Shown here: one piece after another, positions 22,985-37,900 of the stretch
How positions within the stretch are numbered: position 1 is the stretch's first letter
Layout of the letters: each line of letters starts with the position of its first letter
Made by a program: the position numbers and the translations under genes
The notes under the pieces: generated by a model
Database searches by the model: none
What the model was told of the DNA's origin: nothing
The model's input: only the letters and a program-made list of their open reading frames with translations
Assembly (NCBI GenBank): GCA_028554755.1
Contig: JAPTOF010000001.1
Coordinates: 9,653,001-9,717,000 of the forward strand
Direction: 5' to 3'
Source of the DNA: Cordia subcordata
Taxonomy: Eukaryota; Streptophyta; Magnoliopsida; Boraginales; Cordiaceae
Length of the DNA stretch: 64,000 nt

Positions 22985-25900
22985 GTAAGTTTGCCTTCTT
23001 TTCCACTTCCTATTAATAGTTAGTACAAGTAGAACTCTGTACGAATGAAACATGACATTGCAACTGAGGGAGGCTATTGCAAACTGGGATTAGATTATAT
23101 AGTCTTCTTAATTGATCTTTTGACTCTTTGCAAGCACATCTATCCTCCTGTTTATCTATTTCAGCTCAGAAGCAACTAGGTGATTCACTTGTTGTTACCG
23201 GCTAAAACCTGAATCATTTGGAGAAGATGTACAAAAAGTTTTGTTAAATAATCTACTTTTATTGCCAGGCTTTGTAATTGAGAGATTAAATGAACCTCAT
23301 TAATCAACTTTGCTTGATGAAGAAGTCCATTCCTCTTTCTATTTGGCATTATGAGATGAGTGGCTATGTAGTTTAACGGGCATCAATAGGGCATTGATGC
23401 TTTTCTTGCATTTTTTTCCTTTATTCCTTTTCTCCTATCAGTCATTTTGAACTTATGGTGAATCAGTACTAAGGACTCCTTTCTTGCTCTGCTGTCTATC
23501 ATTGAGAATTTGATTACAATAGTTGTGTGTTTTTCCCTAGTCATGCATTGGTGTTAATGGTGTATAGGGGTCACATTTATGATCTTATGCATAGTTGCAA
23601 AGGGACAAATATGGTGAGTATGAGGTGAATAGATCTTCATCTTGAGAATTGTTATTAATACTTCATTTTATAAGTAAAATTAGCCAAGCAAAGCACCGTG
23701 CTTGAAATTATATTGCACACAACAATAGGCATATGATATTGTTTTTGAGCTACATTGTTTATGAAGGCTAAATCGAAATTTGTCTTTTTAGTCACCTTTG
23801 TGGTGTATACATTGTTTATGAAGGCTAAATCAAAATTTGTCTTTTTAGTCACCTTCGTGATGTGTACTCCTTTTGCATCACAAAAAGGAATCTCATGAAT
23901 AAGTTGGTCTAAATTCTTGTTTTCTTTTTGAAATAATAATGATTGATTTTGTCCCATGAGGATTATGTGAATTTTTCTCATTGTAGAGGTGATAGGCGAA
24001 AGCTGCAGTATAACATGTGGGAGATGCATTAAGATCAAATAAATCAACCTGAAAAGTTTCCATTGTTCCTTTCCTGAAGCTCTATGGTCCTAATGGCCGT
24101 TGTAGTTCAGTGGTAAATTGTTTCTTTGATCAAAAGATCAATTTTCTAAATCAAAGACAGCCGACTCACCTTTCAAAAAGAAGATCCATAATTATGTCGT
24201 TACGCGAACCTTGCCATACATTAACAGAAAGGGTATTCGCAAAAGCATTACACCAAGAAGAAACCATTGCCAACTGATAAGATACACAATTAGAAGTTAG
24301 TTATAACTGTAAATGAGCTGTAAATGACAGCTATAGTTGTTGACAGCTGTAGTAAGTATTGGTAGTTGTTTATTATGTAAGGCAGTTATAATTAGGTGGC
24401 ATATGCTACACTTCTATAAATAGACACAATATGTAATAATTTGCAAGTAATGAGAATTATGATCTTCAAGATATTTTCTCTCTTTCTCTATATTTCTTCA
24501 TGGTAATCAGAGCTTGAAGATTCTGAAACTTTCTTCTTGGAAGCTGTCATGGCAGTTACATCATTCTCAAGCTTCCTAATTTCTTTTCAGCTGTAACAAT
24601 CAAACAGTAAGATCATCAACTTTTCTTCATCTGCTTAAGCTTTGATTGTGCTTTCTCTCTCCTCGATCATACTTTCTCTCTCTTCGAAAACTCTACAATT
24701 CTCAATCAAAGGCCACATTCAAGTCTTCAAATCAGTTTGTTGTCTTCATAATTCAGCTCGCAAAGGTTTTTTGAACCTTCGATTCACTTCTCCAATTATT
24801 CTCACAAATTTTTTCTCTTTAAATCCCTAAATTCTCAAATTAGGGTTTTCTCTTTCTTCAATCTCTTCAGAACTTTGCTTCTGCTCAAATATTTCATTGT
24901 TTACTGGTGATTCTTCACTTTCTTCACTAGATTCCATTCTCCATGGTTGATAATGTGGAATTACCTTTTGGTCTCAAACATCTCCTTCAGAAGTTTCAGC
25001 TTTTACTCCTATTAAGCTGGACAACAACAATTATATCATGTGGAAGACACAAATGAAGGCTCTTCTTTCTCCTAATAAACTACTAGATCATGTGATAGGC
25101 AACAAGTGTTGTCCATCAAAGTTCATCATGGCACCAGATGGATCAAAACTGGACAATCTAGAGTATATCATCTGGTTTGTTGTTGATGAGCACCTTAGGC
25201 CATGTCTTCTTGCAACACTTTCAGCTGCAGTTTATCCTCAGGTGTATCGTCGTACTACTACATCTGCTATTTGGCATACCTTGGCAAAAAGGTATACTTC
25301 CTTGAGTAGAGCTCATGTGCAGCATCTTAAACTGCAACTTCATAATATCACAAATGGCAATCTCTCCATGAATGCATATCTGGATCATGCCAAATCTCTG
25401 TGTGATCAACTGGCTTTTGCAGCAGTGGAGACCTCAGATGATGATCTGACTTACTATATTCTGAAAGGTCTTCCTTCTCAATATGACTCTATCAGGTCTT
25501 CTCTTAGAGTGAGGTCTGTTCCTGTCACCATGGCAGAGTTAACACATATTCTTCTTGCTGAGGAACTGTATCTCCAGGCTTCATCAAGTCCGCATATTTC
25601 CATTGCTACTGAGGTTCACACTGCTCTGCACACTAATACTACTTCTCCTCAAGTTAATACCTCCTTTAGAGGCAGAGATGGTAGAGGAGGCAGACAAGGG
25701 AGAGGAGGTAGACAATCTAATGGCAGAGGAAATTCATCAGGCATTCTAGGTCCTTCTCTACCTAATACATCATCTGCTTCCCAGCAGGTCATCTATCAAG
25801 GCAATAACAGTGGTTCTAAGCTTTATTGCCAAATTTGTGGCAAGCCTAATCACTGTGCCTTGGAGTGCTGGCATAGGCTGGACACTTAAAATTACTACAA

Positions 25901-28900
25901 GGAGAAATCCTAGCCTTAAGCCATGACTGCTCAGGTTGGACACTCTGCTCAACAAACTGAATGGGTGCTAGATAGTGGAGCTAATGCTCATGTGACCTCA
26001 GGGGAATCTTCCTTTCACTCAGCACAGCCTTATAATGGTCAGGATACTGTTACTGTTGGAAGTGGTCAAACACTGCCCATTCATCATATTGGTAATGCAA
26101 CTCTAAACACATTCTCTTCTTCCTTTCACTTATCTAATCTGTTACATGTACCCCAAATTTCCTCAAATCTACTCTCAGTGCATCAACTAACAAAAGACAA
26201 TAATTGTACTTTAATGTTTGATGCAAAGGGAGTCACAATTGTGGACAATGCTTCACATCAGGTCCTGCTATAGGCCCCATGTAAGCAAGGGCTCTGCTCC
26301 CTCACAGCTGTAGTATCACCATCTTCCTCACAGTCCAATGTCTACAAGTGTTTTTCCTCTCTCTCTCTCTCTCTCAAATTCAGCTCAGCTATGGCATGCC
26401 AGGCTTGGTCATCCTTCCAGTTCCATTGTTCATTAAGTGACATCTCAATTAGGCATTTCTGTTTCTAGAATAAAAGAGCATTGTTTTACTTGTGCTACTT
26501 CTAAAGCACACAGGCTTCCTTTTTCTGTATCAAATAGCATTTCTAAGGCTCCTTTTGACTCGATACATACTGATGTATGGGGCCCTGCTCCTTTGTCTTC
26601 TAATAAAGGGTACAGATATTACATATTGTTTCTTGATGATTTTTCTAGGTATTGTTGGTTGTACCCTTTGAAGTCTAAATCAGAACCCTTTGATGCTTTT
26701 CTTGGTTTCACAGCTTTTGTTTCTACTCAATTTCATGCTAAAATAAAGGTGCTTAGGTCAGATAATAGGATTGAGTTTGTCAATCATAAATTCAGTGCTT
26801 TATTGCAATCAATGGGAACCATACATCAAACTTCTTGTCCTTATACACCTCAACAAAATGGCAGAGTAGAAAGAAAGCATAGGCATCTCATAGAAACAAC
26901 TTTATCTTTATTACATCAAGCATCTTTACCTTCTTTTCTATGGATGGAGGCCTTAGCAACTGCTAATTTTCTCATTAATAGAATGCCTACTCCTGTGCTT
27001 AAACATGTCTCACCATTCGACAAACTTTTCAATGAGCTACCTGATTATCATTCTTTAAAAGTCTATGGATGTCTATGCTATCCCTGGCTTAGGCCATATG
27101 CACATCATAAGCTTGAACCTAGATCAAAACCCTGTGTTTTTATTGGTTATTGTCCCAAGACCAAGGGTTATAAGTGTCTTGATCCTACAACTAATCATGT
27201 ATATGTTTCTAGACATGTAACCTTTGTAGAAGATCAGTTCCCCTATGCTTCTCAGTCTTGTTCCAATCTAAGCACTGAATCCTCTACATCTCAGTCTTAT
27301 TTTACTCCTCAATTTCACAGACCTCTAACTTCACAAATTATTCCTAATTCTGATACTACTGCATCTATTACTTCAGATGCCATGCCCTTGTCTATTGCAT
27401 CTTCTTCTTTTAATCATGACAGTACTCTTCCTTCTCAGTCTGGTATACCATTGGTTACTTCATCATCTAGTCCTCACACTGATGTTGGGTCTGACACCTC
27501 ATCTAATTTTTCTCAGTCACATCGTGCATCTACCTCTGCACAGTCCAGTTCCTCTCATATACAGGCTCCTAGCTCCTCTTATGTTCATCCCTTTAATCAC
27601 CATCCAATGCAGACTAGATCTAAAACAGGTTCATTACTACCTCCCATCTATCAATTACACACTCTTATTACTACTCCTCCAGTAACAAAACTTGTGACAT
27701 ATAAAGAGGCTGCTAAATATAAGTGTTGGGTTAAGGCAATGCAAGAGGAATATCAAGCTTTGCTAAATCAACATACATGGGATCTTGTTTCTCTTCCTTC
27801 TGGTAGAACTCCTATTGGAAATAAATGGGTGTTTAGAATCAAAAGAAATGCAGATGGTAGTGTCTCAAGGTATAAAGCCAGACTTGTGGTAGTTGTTTAT
27901 TATGTAAGGCAGTTATGATTAGGTGGCATATGCTACACTTCTATAAATAGACACAATATGTAATCATTTGCAAGTAATGAGAATTATGATCTTCAAGATA
28001 TTTTCTCTCTTTCTCTATATTTCTTCACCAACAATCGCTAACCTTTTCTATTCATCATCATATTCACCGAGGATTTTGGTCAACGATGCAAGAGAAGATG
28101 TTTGATGTTGGCATGGGTTTGATTGTAGAAATGGTCTATTTTTGATTTAGCAAGTATTAGGTTGGTTGGGTTTTATTTAAATTTAGACAATTTTTTAAAT
28201 TAAATTAAATTTATTTCTTTTTTAAAAGAAGACTAGAAAAAAAATGTGACCTACACTAAAGCCGTACAGAAGTGAATCATACTGAATCTTTGAGTGATAT
28301 AGTAAATTGTTCCCGTATTCCTCAATCATATAATTTGCTACGATTTATTGCAATTTAAATTCCATTGTGGGCATTTTTCATTCACATGCCGATTTGAATC
28401 GTTTTACTCATCAAACGATACTAGTTGTATATCCTACTGTTTTGAGAAATATGCTTACGGCTGGTTACTATTCATTTGCTCACAAACCATGAAATTATTG
28501 CTTAGCGAGTTATAGTGCACTATTAGTCGTGTTCTTGATTCAATTGCAAGGTTGCCAATTCTAGTTCAACAGCAATAATCCTCTTAATCTCTTACTTAAA
28601 TTTGAACACTTCTGATCCACACTATGTTTTTCTTGGATGAGTATTACCGTGCCTTTATTCTTCTCAGTGATGAGTTGTTAACAAGCAAGTTGAAACTATT
28701 AGTACTACTATTAGTTACTAAGCTTGTGAGTGATAGGTCTTTGTGATGTGATTCAGGAAAAGAAGAATGAGAAAAGAGAGTAAGGTAGGCACTTGCTCTC
28801 TTCATAGAACTATACAATGGACTGGAAAAAGAATGAAAGAAAGAGTATGGTTCTTTAAGAAGTATTATTAAAATACTTCCCAAACTATAGTTCTTTGGGT

Positions 28901-31900
28901 TGGTTGGAGTTGATTTTCTTTCTGCGATTGTGTCCTTCTCATCTTCGCAGCATGGTGTAGCCTTGTTTTTTCACTTTGCTACTCACTACTTAGTTGTCAA
29001 CCTTCAAAATATACTTGTCTCCTCACCTAGCGTTTTTGCCATTGATAATCACATTCAAATTGAATATGGATCAAATAATTGTTGCGCCTCCTTGTTTTAC
29101 CAACTGTATCACATAGATTGGCCTATTGTGTTATGAATTATGCCTTTAAAGCAACTTTTCAAGTTTGTGCAACACATATGGCTTTTAGGTATGAGCTTAC
29201 AGCTTCATGATGCCTAGTTCATGCCGTAACACTTCTTCAATGATTGGGCAAATGATGGATCATTCTTGGGTTTAAAATGAGAAAGGACTGAGAAATACTG
29301 AAGAATTCTGGGTAGAGGTGTAACTTTAAGATATCTCTTTCGATTCTTCCTTCTTATTTGTCAACTTTCTGGAGAACATTTGTGTGCAAAACATTCTCTA
29401 TCTCGCATATTTACTTTTTGTCAATTAATATTATGCTACACCTGGAACAATGTAGCTAAAATATGGAGATATTAAAAATTGTAGTACAACTATGGGGTAG
29501 AGTCTTCTGGTGAGACTTACGGCATAGCATTGCATGTTTCTACCCCCTTTTTACGGTGTCAATAGTAAGTAATGTTTTAGAGATTCAAAAACTCGAAGTT
29601 ATGAGAGAGGCCCCATTATATTCCTAAAGAAATTCGTATGTCAATACATTAGCCAAGGCAAGTACTTAAGTTTTCCTCTTTGTGTCACTTGGTCATTTAT
29701 AGGATGTCTAATGGTCATAACTTGCCAAGTGAGAGGGAGTTTTTATTTATCTGTCTTTTTGGTTTTTTCTTGGGGTGTTGAATTTAAAGGTCTTTTGGAG
29801 GAAGATTAGGATTTTATGATCTAGGATTCAGCATAATTACAAAAATTATGTTATGAGACAGTTATGTTGCAAGTATGAGGAAAAATGTCCATAAAATTGT
29901 ATTATGCAAGCCTGTTTTCATGGTTATTGGATTAAGACTGTCGAAAGCTTGTATATTTGTAACATCTCAATCATTCAAACAACCATAAAAGAGATGAAGA
30001 TATAATTATCATCTGGACCTATATGTAGCAAAGCATTTTCTTTTTTTGATAATTGGGTCACCAGCTGTTTAGCTAATGAATTTTAATGAGGGCTTGGATG
30101 ACATGAATATACAAGTATAGGACATCACCATAGTGGTTTTTCTACTTGGTTGTGGTGAACCTATCATCATTACCTAAACATTGTGGACTATGCAATAGCT
30201 TCTTTGAAAGAAGAACTGATGAGTCAAACTTATGCTTTAGAGAAAGCTTCCTTGTATCCAGTTATCCTTGCAACATATGGGTATCACTTAAGAAAGACAA
30301 AGGGAAGATCAAGTGAAGGCGTTGGCTCCCAAGGGGTGGCGATTTAGTATTCTGTTGTGTATTACAATCAGGCATGCATTTTACATATGTGCATCAAATT
30401 GAACTTGGTATTCATCACATTGGATATATCGACTATCAATATCTGTATGCCACTCAATTAAGGCAATAAATCTGGAAATTTCTTTTAAAATCTAAAATAC
30501 ATCAGTTAGGTTAAAAGGAAAAGGACAAAGTATTAGACAATCTAATAGTACATAAATTCACTGTTGACTTGATAATGACCTTGATTATATATTAGGTTCT
30601 TCTCTATACTGTTCTAGCTAATGTATGGAAGTCCTCTAATTAGGGGGAAAAATTAATACTTACTGTACTTTAATTGTAATTACTATTGTTTTGTTCCAAA
30701 ATATTATGTTGAATATGTTGGGGATATGTTGTTCAGACTTGTCCACTGGGATACTATTTTAGTAGCATTAATTAAAGCTATTTGAGATGTCTTCTTGAAG
30801 AAATGTTTTGGTATCTCACTTTGTATAGAGTTTGAAAGAATGATACTAGGCCTGAATTAATATTTATTCTAGTCAATTGATAGATTAAACTTTCTTACAA
30901 CCCATAGGCTGCTGACATCATCTCAATATGTGCTTACAATCAAATTAGTTAAGTACATGTACCAACCACCTATCACCTTTTAGCTGCTCGCATCACCTCA
31001 AGCGTTTGTGCAGTAGCTTGCAACTATGAAAGCTTTATTCACCATTTGGTTCCAAGGCCCACGTGAGACCCATCATATGGTGATTTTCAACGACTTCCTT
31101 CAAATATGTTCCTCTGTTATGGAGCTTTAGATTACTGCCTTTGTGACGTCTGAAAGGCTTTGCATTCAACTCCAATGTCTTGCGCCTTGAACCTCATGTA
31201 CAAGGGCTCCAACTGCCAAATGTTGATTTTTGTCTCTGTCTTCTTTATAAGAGCTGAAGTTAGCTAGCCAAAGATGAAATTTATATTAGACAAGATTTAT
31301 CATATTAAGTAGTCCAAAAAATTGTGAAATTACTCAAATTATGTGTCTTTTCCATTTCCTTTTATAGTCAAACTCCATTACTGAGAACCGTTTGATGATC
31401 AATCTGTACTGATTTGGCACCACTAATTTATTTATATATTCTTTATAATTCTTACAGAGAGATGGAAAATGCTGTTGGACATGTCAAATTTCAAAATCAC
31501 TATGATCGTGTTCATGTACAGTTCAGTGGCAGTTGTAAGATGTGGAGATCTGATGGAAAGTCAGAAGATGGTGGCTGGTTGTCATCAGATGTATATGTTG
31601 ATATTGCTGAACAAACATGGCATGCAAATTTGAAAGTTGTGAATCTCTTTATCCCGGTAAAGTAAATCTTGGATGTTGCATGACTATTTTGGTATAAGGG
31701 CTTAAGCCTGTTTTTTCCCTTAGTTATAAAAGCTTAGTTGCACCCTGCCATTCAAGTCCTATAAATGTTAATAGGAACTATATCCTGTTTTATGCAGCTT
31801 TTCGAGAGGATTTTAGAAATTCCCATTACATGGTCTAAAGGAAGAGCTAGTGGTGAGGTGCTCCTCGGAACTCTTAACCTTCTTTTGTACATTATATCCA

Positions 31901-34900
31901 AGTAATATGTGAATGGTTTACTGTTATGCTAAAAATGATTCATGTTATGATCTTAGGTTTGTACATTGTTTATGAAATATCATAAGCTTTGCGAATTCTG
32001 CGTCCCTAAGTTCTTTTATATTTGAAACTGAGGGTTGCTAGTCTTTTTGGAGGATCCTTTCGTTCTTCTGTTTGAATTTCTTGGCTTTGAATGTTATAGG
32101 CAACTGAAATAATCAGATTATATTTGGATCAGCTACACAAATCCAGCTTTTTCATTTCACTTCTTTTGGTAATCTTTTCACATTTCTGTGCTATCTGGCC
32201 GTCCTCCTACCTAGCTTAATTCTGAACACCTATTATTGCACTTGTGTTTGGTTGTTCCTAACTTTTATTTTGTGCCATCTTAAACCAATTAAATGCTTAC
32301 GAGTTCTGCCTTGTCCTTTTTTTCAGTGTTGTTAGTTGGCTAAATTATTAAAGGTTCGCTTTTTCCTTCTCTGAATATTTGATGTTTGATATATGTGCTT
32401 GATCTATGGGGTTCCTTTCATTTAAGAGAAAGATGTACTCGAGTAGAAAATGAATGTGTAAAGAAAGTTTGCTTCTTGTAGCTCTACTTGTTTTGCTTTT
32501 GCTTTCTTAGTTTTACCAGAGTCAAGTTACCTCTTGATGCTATTGCAGTAGGTAGAATAGATCTACTCTACAGAACATAACTGTACCAGACGGGGATTGC
32601 AAGACATTTTGAAGATATGATGTATGATGAAAGAAAATTAATTAGAAAGGGATGATGAAAGGAAATAGAAGAAAGAGATATCTTTGTGTGTGTGTGTGTG
32701 TGTGTTTTTTTTTTGGGGCGGGGGGTGTGTGTGTGTGGGTGGGGTGGGGGGAAGAAGCCTTTGAATCTGTCTTGGCCCTTCTGACAGTCTTACCCAGAAG
32801 AGATTCATTTGCAGACACCACTTATTAGCAACATCTGTGAAGATTACTTTGAATCATGTTTATTTAAACTTTTGTCTTTATGTTTAAAGTCTGGCTTGCT
32901 TATTTCGAAGTATGAGCCAGGAATTGCCAGGTCAGAATACATCTCATTTTCTGGAGCAACACGTTCTGGGTATTTCTTAGATAATTCTAAATTGATCTTA
33001 CTGCAATCTGAGCCGATCAAATTAGCATGTCCAAACTTTGAGAGCTAGCTGAGCAAAGTAATATTATTACGAGCATATTCAAGGTTTTGAGACTTCCTTC
33101 AGTCATCCCAGATAATCTACATGTTAAAGGTTTTATTCTCCTATTCTGACTTCATCATATAATAAAAAGTCATTGGACTTCGTAAAAGAAAAGGTGCAGA
33201 ATTGAAAATGATCTTTGTCTGACTAGGAGAAGATATTTAAAGAAAATATGAACCTTCACTCTTAGTACCAGAAGATGCTCTTTCCTAAAGGCCTTTGATT
33301 AGCAATAACTGATTCAGTTGGCACACTCAAATACTTAGTTTAACGAGGAAAGAGCATCTCCCTGAATCATCAGCTTATATTTTTTTATTAGCTAAGCTTC
33401 ATTGTTGCAGGTTCATATATGCATGTCCAGAGGAGAAACGTTTCCTAATCTTCATGGGCAGCTTGACATAACAGGCTTAGCTTTTCAAATATATGATGCT
33501 CCATCATGGTTTCATGTATGTCTTAATTCCTCTGTTTCTAAATCAGTTGCTGAGCTGATTACCTTTTCGTTGATGATCTTTTTGGCAGTAGTCCTATATG
33601 TTTTGTCAATTGTTTCATTTTGAAAAACAATGTCAGAATAAAAAAAAAAAAAATTAATCACGACCTTGTGTCTTGGGCATTGGGGTCAAAAAGGTAATAT
33701 TTGATTGGTTCTAATTTTTGACTGTATGGTTTTGTTTAATCTATCAGTTTATTCACGTAAGCTACATTTCTTTGTGCCTTTTTGGAGTTGGGGGATGGGC
33801 AGTGAGCTAAGCAGTAGGAAAATGCTATTTCGATCTGAGAAAATGTATTTGGCAAGAGAGAGATTTAGAATCTACTTTGCCTCGCCAAAATATTGACAAC
33901 TATCAATTACAAAGAACACAAGACCTAATATTGGCATAATAAAATAATAGGAGTTAAAGTAACTAATTTGTGCATCTAGTCAACCAGGAAAACCCCAAAG
34001 TCAACCATTCACGACAATAGTTATATTTTCAACCAATTACAACCACAGCAGGTCAATATCCCAAATGCGATAAATGCTTGAATCAATTATAATGTTATCA
34101 ATTGTCTTGGAAACATTTTCTGGGAGCACTGGAACCACACAACAAAACGACTGCACTCAAGCAGCTTCTGAGTAGATAATCAACTTAAATAATGATTTTT
34201 GGAGCTATTAAAGTAATGGAAATATTTAAAGTACTGATTTTGAACCATATGCTTACTCGGGCATATAACGTGCCTTGCATGGTGAGTATCTTGTCCTCCA
34301 ATATTGTTATGCTGTTTATTTTGTATACGTGATGCCCAAAGAGGTCATAAACTGTTTGCTCCAATAGATTTTCTTTGTCATTTCCGAAATCAGACAGACC
34401 ATTATGATTGTTTTGATTCTTCTATGACCTCAAGAGTCCTGGCTTATCAGTTTCTTCTAAATGCCTTTGTTTACAGGATATGTCTGCAAGTTTGTGTTTT
34501 CGTGCTCAGCGAATCTTTTTACATAATGCTAGCGGCTGGTTTGGTGATGTTCCTTTAGAAACTTCTGGTGATTTTGTTATTGATCCAGAGGAAGGAGAGT
34601 TTCATCTCATGTGTCAGGTATAGATTCTGTTAAACAACATACAATAGAAACCATTTCAAAATTGGAAAAGAAGATGATAATGAAGCGGACTATTTTCAGA
34701 TTATGCTCAACTTACATTACTGACTGATTTCTTCTAGAAGAAATCACTGATGAGTGGTAAACATTCTAATTAGCTGTTCTGAAGGCAGAACAAATATCTG
34801 TAAACTATATTGAAAGAATTTCGGGTAAGGTGGGTTTGGGGAGTTATGTCTGTGCTGTGGTTATATGGCTAAAATCAGGTCAAATAATTATTGGAATAAT

Positions 34901-37900
34901 TTAGTTGAGGCATGATAGATGATTAGGATGGTTGGCTTTGTCAACTTGCGTTAGCTTTCTTGAAGAAATACTTTTTGTCAGCTTACGATTTATTTGAGGG
35001 GAAGCATAATCATTACTGTCTCTTTAGCTGAATTTTGCACCGTTTTTATCTAAGGTTGTGACCTGCCCTGTTCCCCTTCCATTTGTCTCTTTCTTGTTTC
35101 CTCTTAGCTTTTCTTATAAGCCCGTCTTTCATGTTCAGTGGTCAACAAAAGTAAAAAAGAGTCTAAGATTTCGTAAAAATGTGGAGTTACATGATTATTA
35201 ATTAGAACATGTACATAAACAATTATGCTGAAAGCCTAAGTTTGTTCCCCTTCTTGATTGGTTCAGACTGAGAATTGAGGATTGCCCTTTTCACCTGTAC
35301 TTGATTGGTACTTGTTGACATAAAAGCAGAGTTTATTGCAACTTTTACGAAGAAATCTCAGTCTGCGATCAGAATACCAATGAGTACTTAATTTAGCTAG
35401 CATGCATGGGCAAGAAAGCTGCTGTTTTCCCATATAACCAAATCTTACTTGTTTTATGCTTTTCAGAAATAGGAAATATGATTTCTGCTGTACCTGCAAT
35501 TGCATTTATTGACTATAAGTACTAGTATAAGAATTTGACAATTAGAGTGAAAATATTACCAATTTCGTGTCTTCAGTTGTAAATCCTGGCCTGGTTCTTT
35601 TGATTGTGATTCCTTCTTTCACCAGTTGAATTGAAAGCTGAAAGAGCTTATCTGTGGAACACATTTGTGGCCATGTGCATTTTATTTTTATTTATTTATT
35701 TATTCATTTTTATTTTCCCCCGGGGAATTTACTACATCTTTCTTTTTTTCCTAAATTGCCCAACTTTATCGTGTAGTTTTCATATCAGTAAGTAGTTCAT
35801 CCTTCAGTGGTAAGCCCTTTGTTCTGTTTAGATAATTCACGACACAATGAGGTCCGTATGAAGTCCACTACAGTGTTCAAAAAGCAGAATGGTGATGAGA
35901 TCAACAAATGCATCTGGCATGAAAGTGTTAGAGTATAGACAGTTGATGTATATTGTTGTTGTAATGTTCAGTAGACTATTGTTTGTATTAGAGTCAAAGT
36001 CAACTCATTAAAAGAGATGACAGCTGGCAGTTTGTTATAACAAACTATGTGTAGTCAAGTGCCTATATATACTGGACTTTGTAACTGAATTAGTAAATGG
36101 AAAATCATTTTCTTTCTCTTCAAGAAATATCTTTTGTCATGGTATCAAGAGCAGGTTCAAAGCCTGGTTCTCTCTTCGTGCTTGAGAAGCTCCATAACCA
36201 TGGCTTCCATGGCTGCTAATTTTTTCAGTTTCTGGTGCAGATCAGCTTCCTTTCAACTAAGCGAAGCATCAACACCACAAAACCTGAATTTTTTCATCAC
36301 TAAAACACAATTTTTTGCTTCTTTTCTTCAGTTTCTTATTGTTAGGGTTTTGAGTATTCAAAAATCTTCATATCTTCATCAATTCTTCACATCTAGAACT
36401 CAAAATTTAGCATCTTCTTCATTTCTTGGGTGCGAACAACTTTACTGGATTATATTTTTAAATCACATCTCAAATCATTAATTTTTTCTTGTTCTCACCT
36501 CGCAAAAACCCTAATATGGCCCTGCCTTCTAATGAAGCTTTTCTTTTTACTGTAAAGCATCTTCTTCAACATTTTCCATCCTATGTCACCATTAAACTTG
36601 ATACTAACAATCATTTGTTCTGGAAAACACAATTCCAATCATTTCTCAAAGTTTGCAAATTACTGAATCATGTTACTAGTCTTGTTCCATGTCCTCCTCA
36701 GCACATTACTAGGCCAGATGGCTCAATTTCTTTGAATCCTGAGTATACAGCTTGGCAAACAACAGATGAGTATCTGAAGTCTTGTTTGTTTGCCTCAGTT
36801 AGGGGTGGAAATCGGATCGGATTTTCGGATAATCGGTTTTTTCGGGTTCGGGTTTTTCGGGTTTCGGGTGGGAAAAAAATACCCGATCGGGTAGTTAAAT
36901 AGTAACTATCCGGCCGGATATCGGATTTTTCGGATGCCGGGTTTTTCGGATTCGGATGTTCGGATACCCGACATTTCTATGAAGCTAAAAATACAAAATT
37001 GTTTACTATATATATATATTTTTTGCGGTAAGTTAGCAAATACATTCATTGATAGTCAAACTAATTACATCCATGTACACAAATAGCATGATGCTCAAAA
37101 CTAAGCATCGGCTCCAATAAAAGAAAAGAGATTGTTCAAAATGACGATAGACAAATCAACTTTTTTTAAAATATAAAGATATTTCCATCATAACTACGAA
37201 CCAAACAAAAAGGAAAAATTAATAAATATTAACTATACAAATATATTTTCACATTTATCTAACTTAAACATAACAAATATTTATGCTAAATTAATGTTAC
37301 ATTTTGTTAATTCTAATTATATTACTCAATTCAGTTGTCTAATTTATTTACAAATAGCTTAATTATGTTATTTAACTTCTCATTACTTTTGTAGAATACT
37401 TTTTTTTCTCTTTTTTTAATTGTACATTTTAATATTAATGCATTATATAAAATGTGTGTTTATATATATGTTATATTAGAATATTATGATGAATAATTTA
37501 CTATGGCATGGTATGTGTATTTTTTTCGGGTTTTTCGGATCGGGTTCGGGTAGGAAAAAACTACCCGATCTACTACCCGATATCCGATATTTTTTCGGAT
37601 ATCGGATTCGGATATTATCCGAATCTGAAAATTTTGCATTTTTTCCATCCGATCGGGTTCGGATTCGGGTACCCGATCCGAATTTCCACCCCTAGCCTCA
37701 GTCTCCTCTTCCATGTTCTCTCACATTTATCATCTATCCACTGCATCTGAGATTTGGACTACTATTGAAAAGAGGTATCAATTAGGCAGTTGATCACAGA
37801 TTTATCAGCTTAGACATAAAATAATGAATATGACCAAGGGCACAAAGTCTATTCAGGCCTATGTAGATGAGTTGAAGGCCTTAGCTGATTGTCTTGCAGC

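Larger units (their letters stand above)
24275..28027 (+). mobile_element. Ty1/copia element 1 in TIC236 intron 1 (internally deleted)
   Basis: The 3753-bp element starts TG at 24275 and ends CA at 28027. It is flanked by a perfect 5-bp target duplication, CCAAC (24270-24274 and 28028-28032). The 5' LTR is 24275-24500, 226 bp. The 3' LTR survives only as its last 140 bp. Internal order is gag, protease, integrase and the start of reverse transcriptase, the copia order. A tRNA-Met-type primer site, TGGTAATCAGAGC, begins directly after the 5' LTR with one extra base. The orientation matches the host gene. Confidence 0.95.

Noticed and set aside
23655..24047. 130-codon antisense open frame in TIC236 intron 1
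   Set aside because: Its internal 19-residue repeat is just the 57-bp DNA duplication. There is no homology and no splice support, and it lies within an intron of a well-supported gene.
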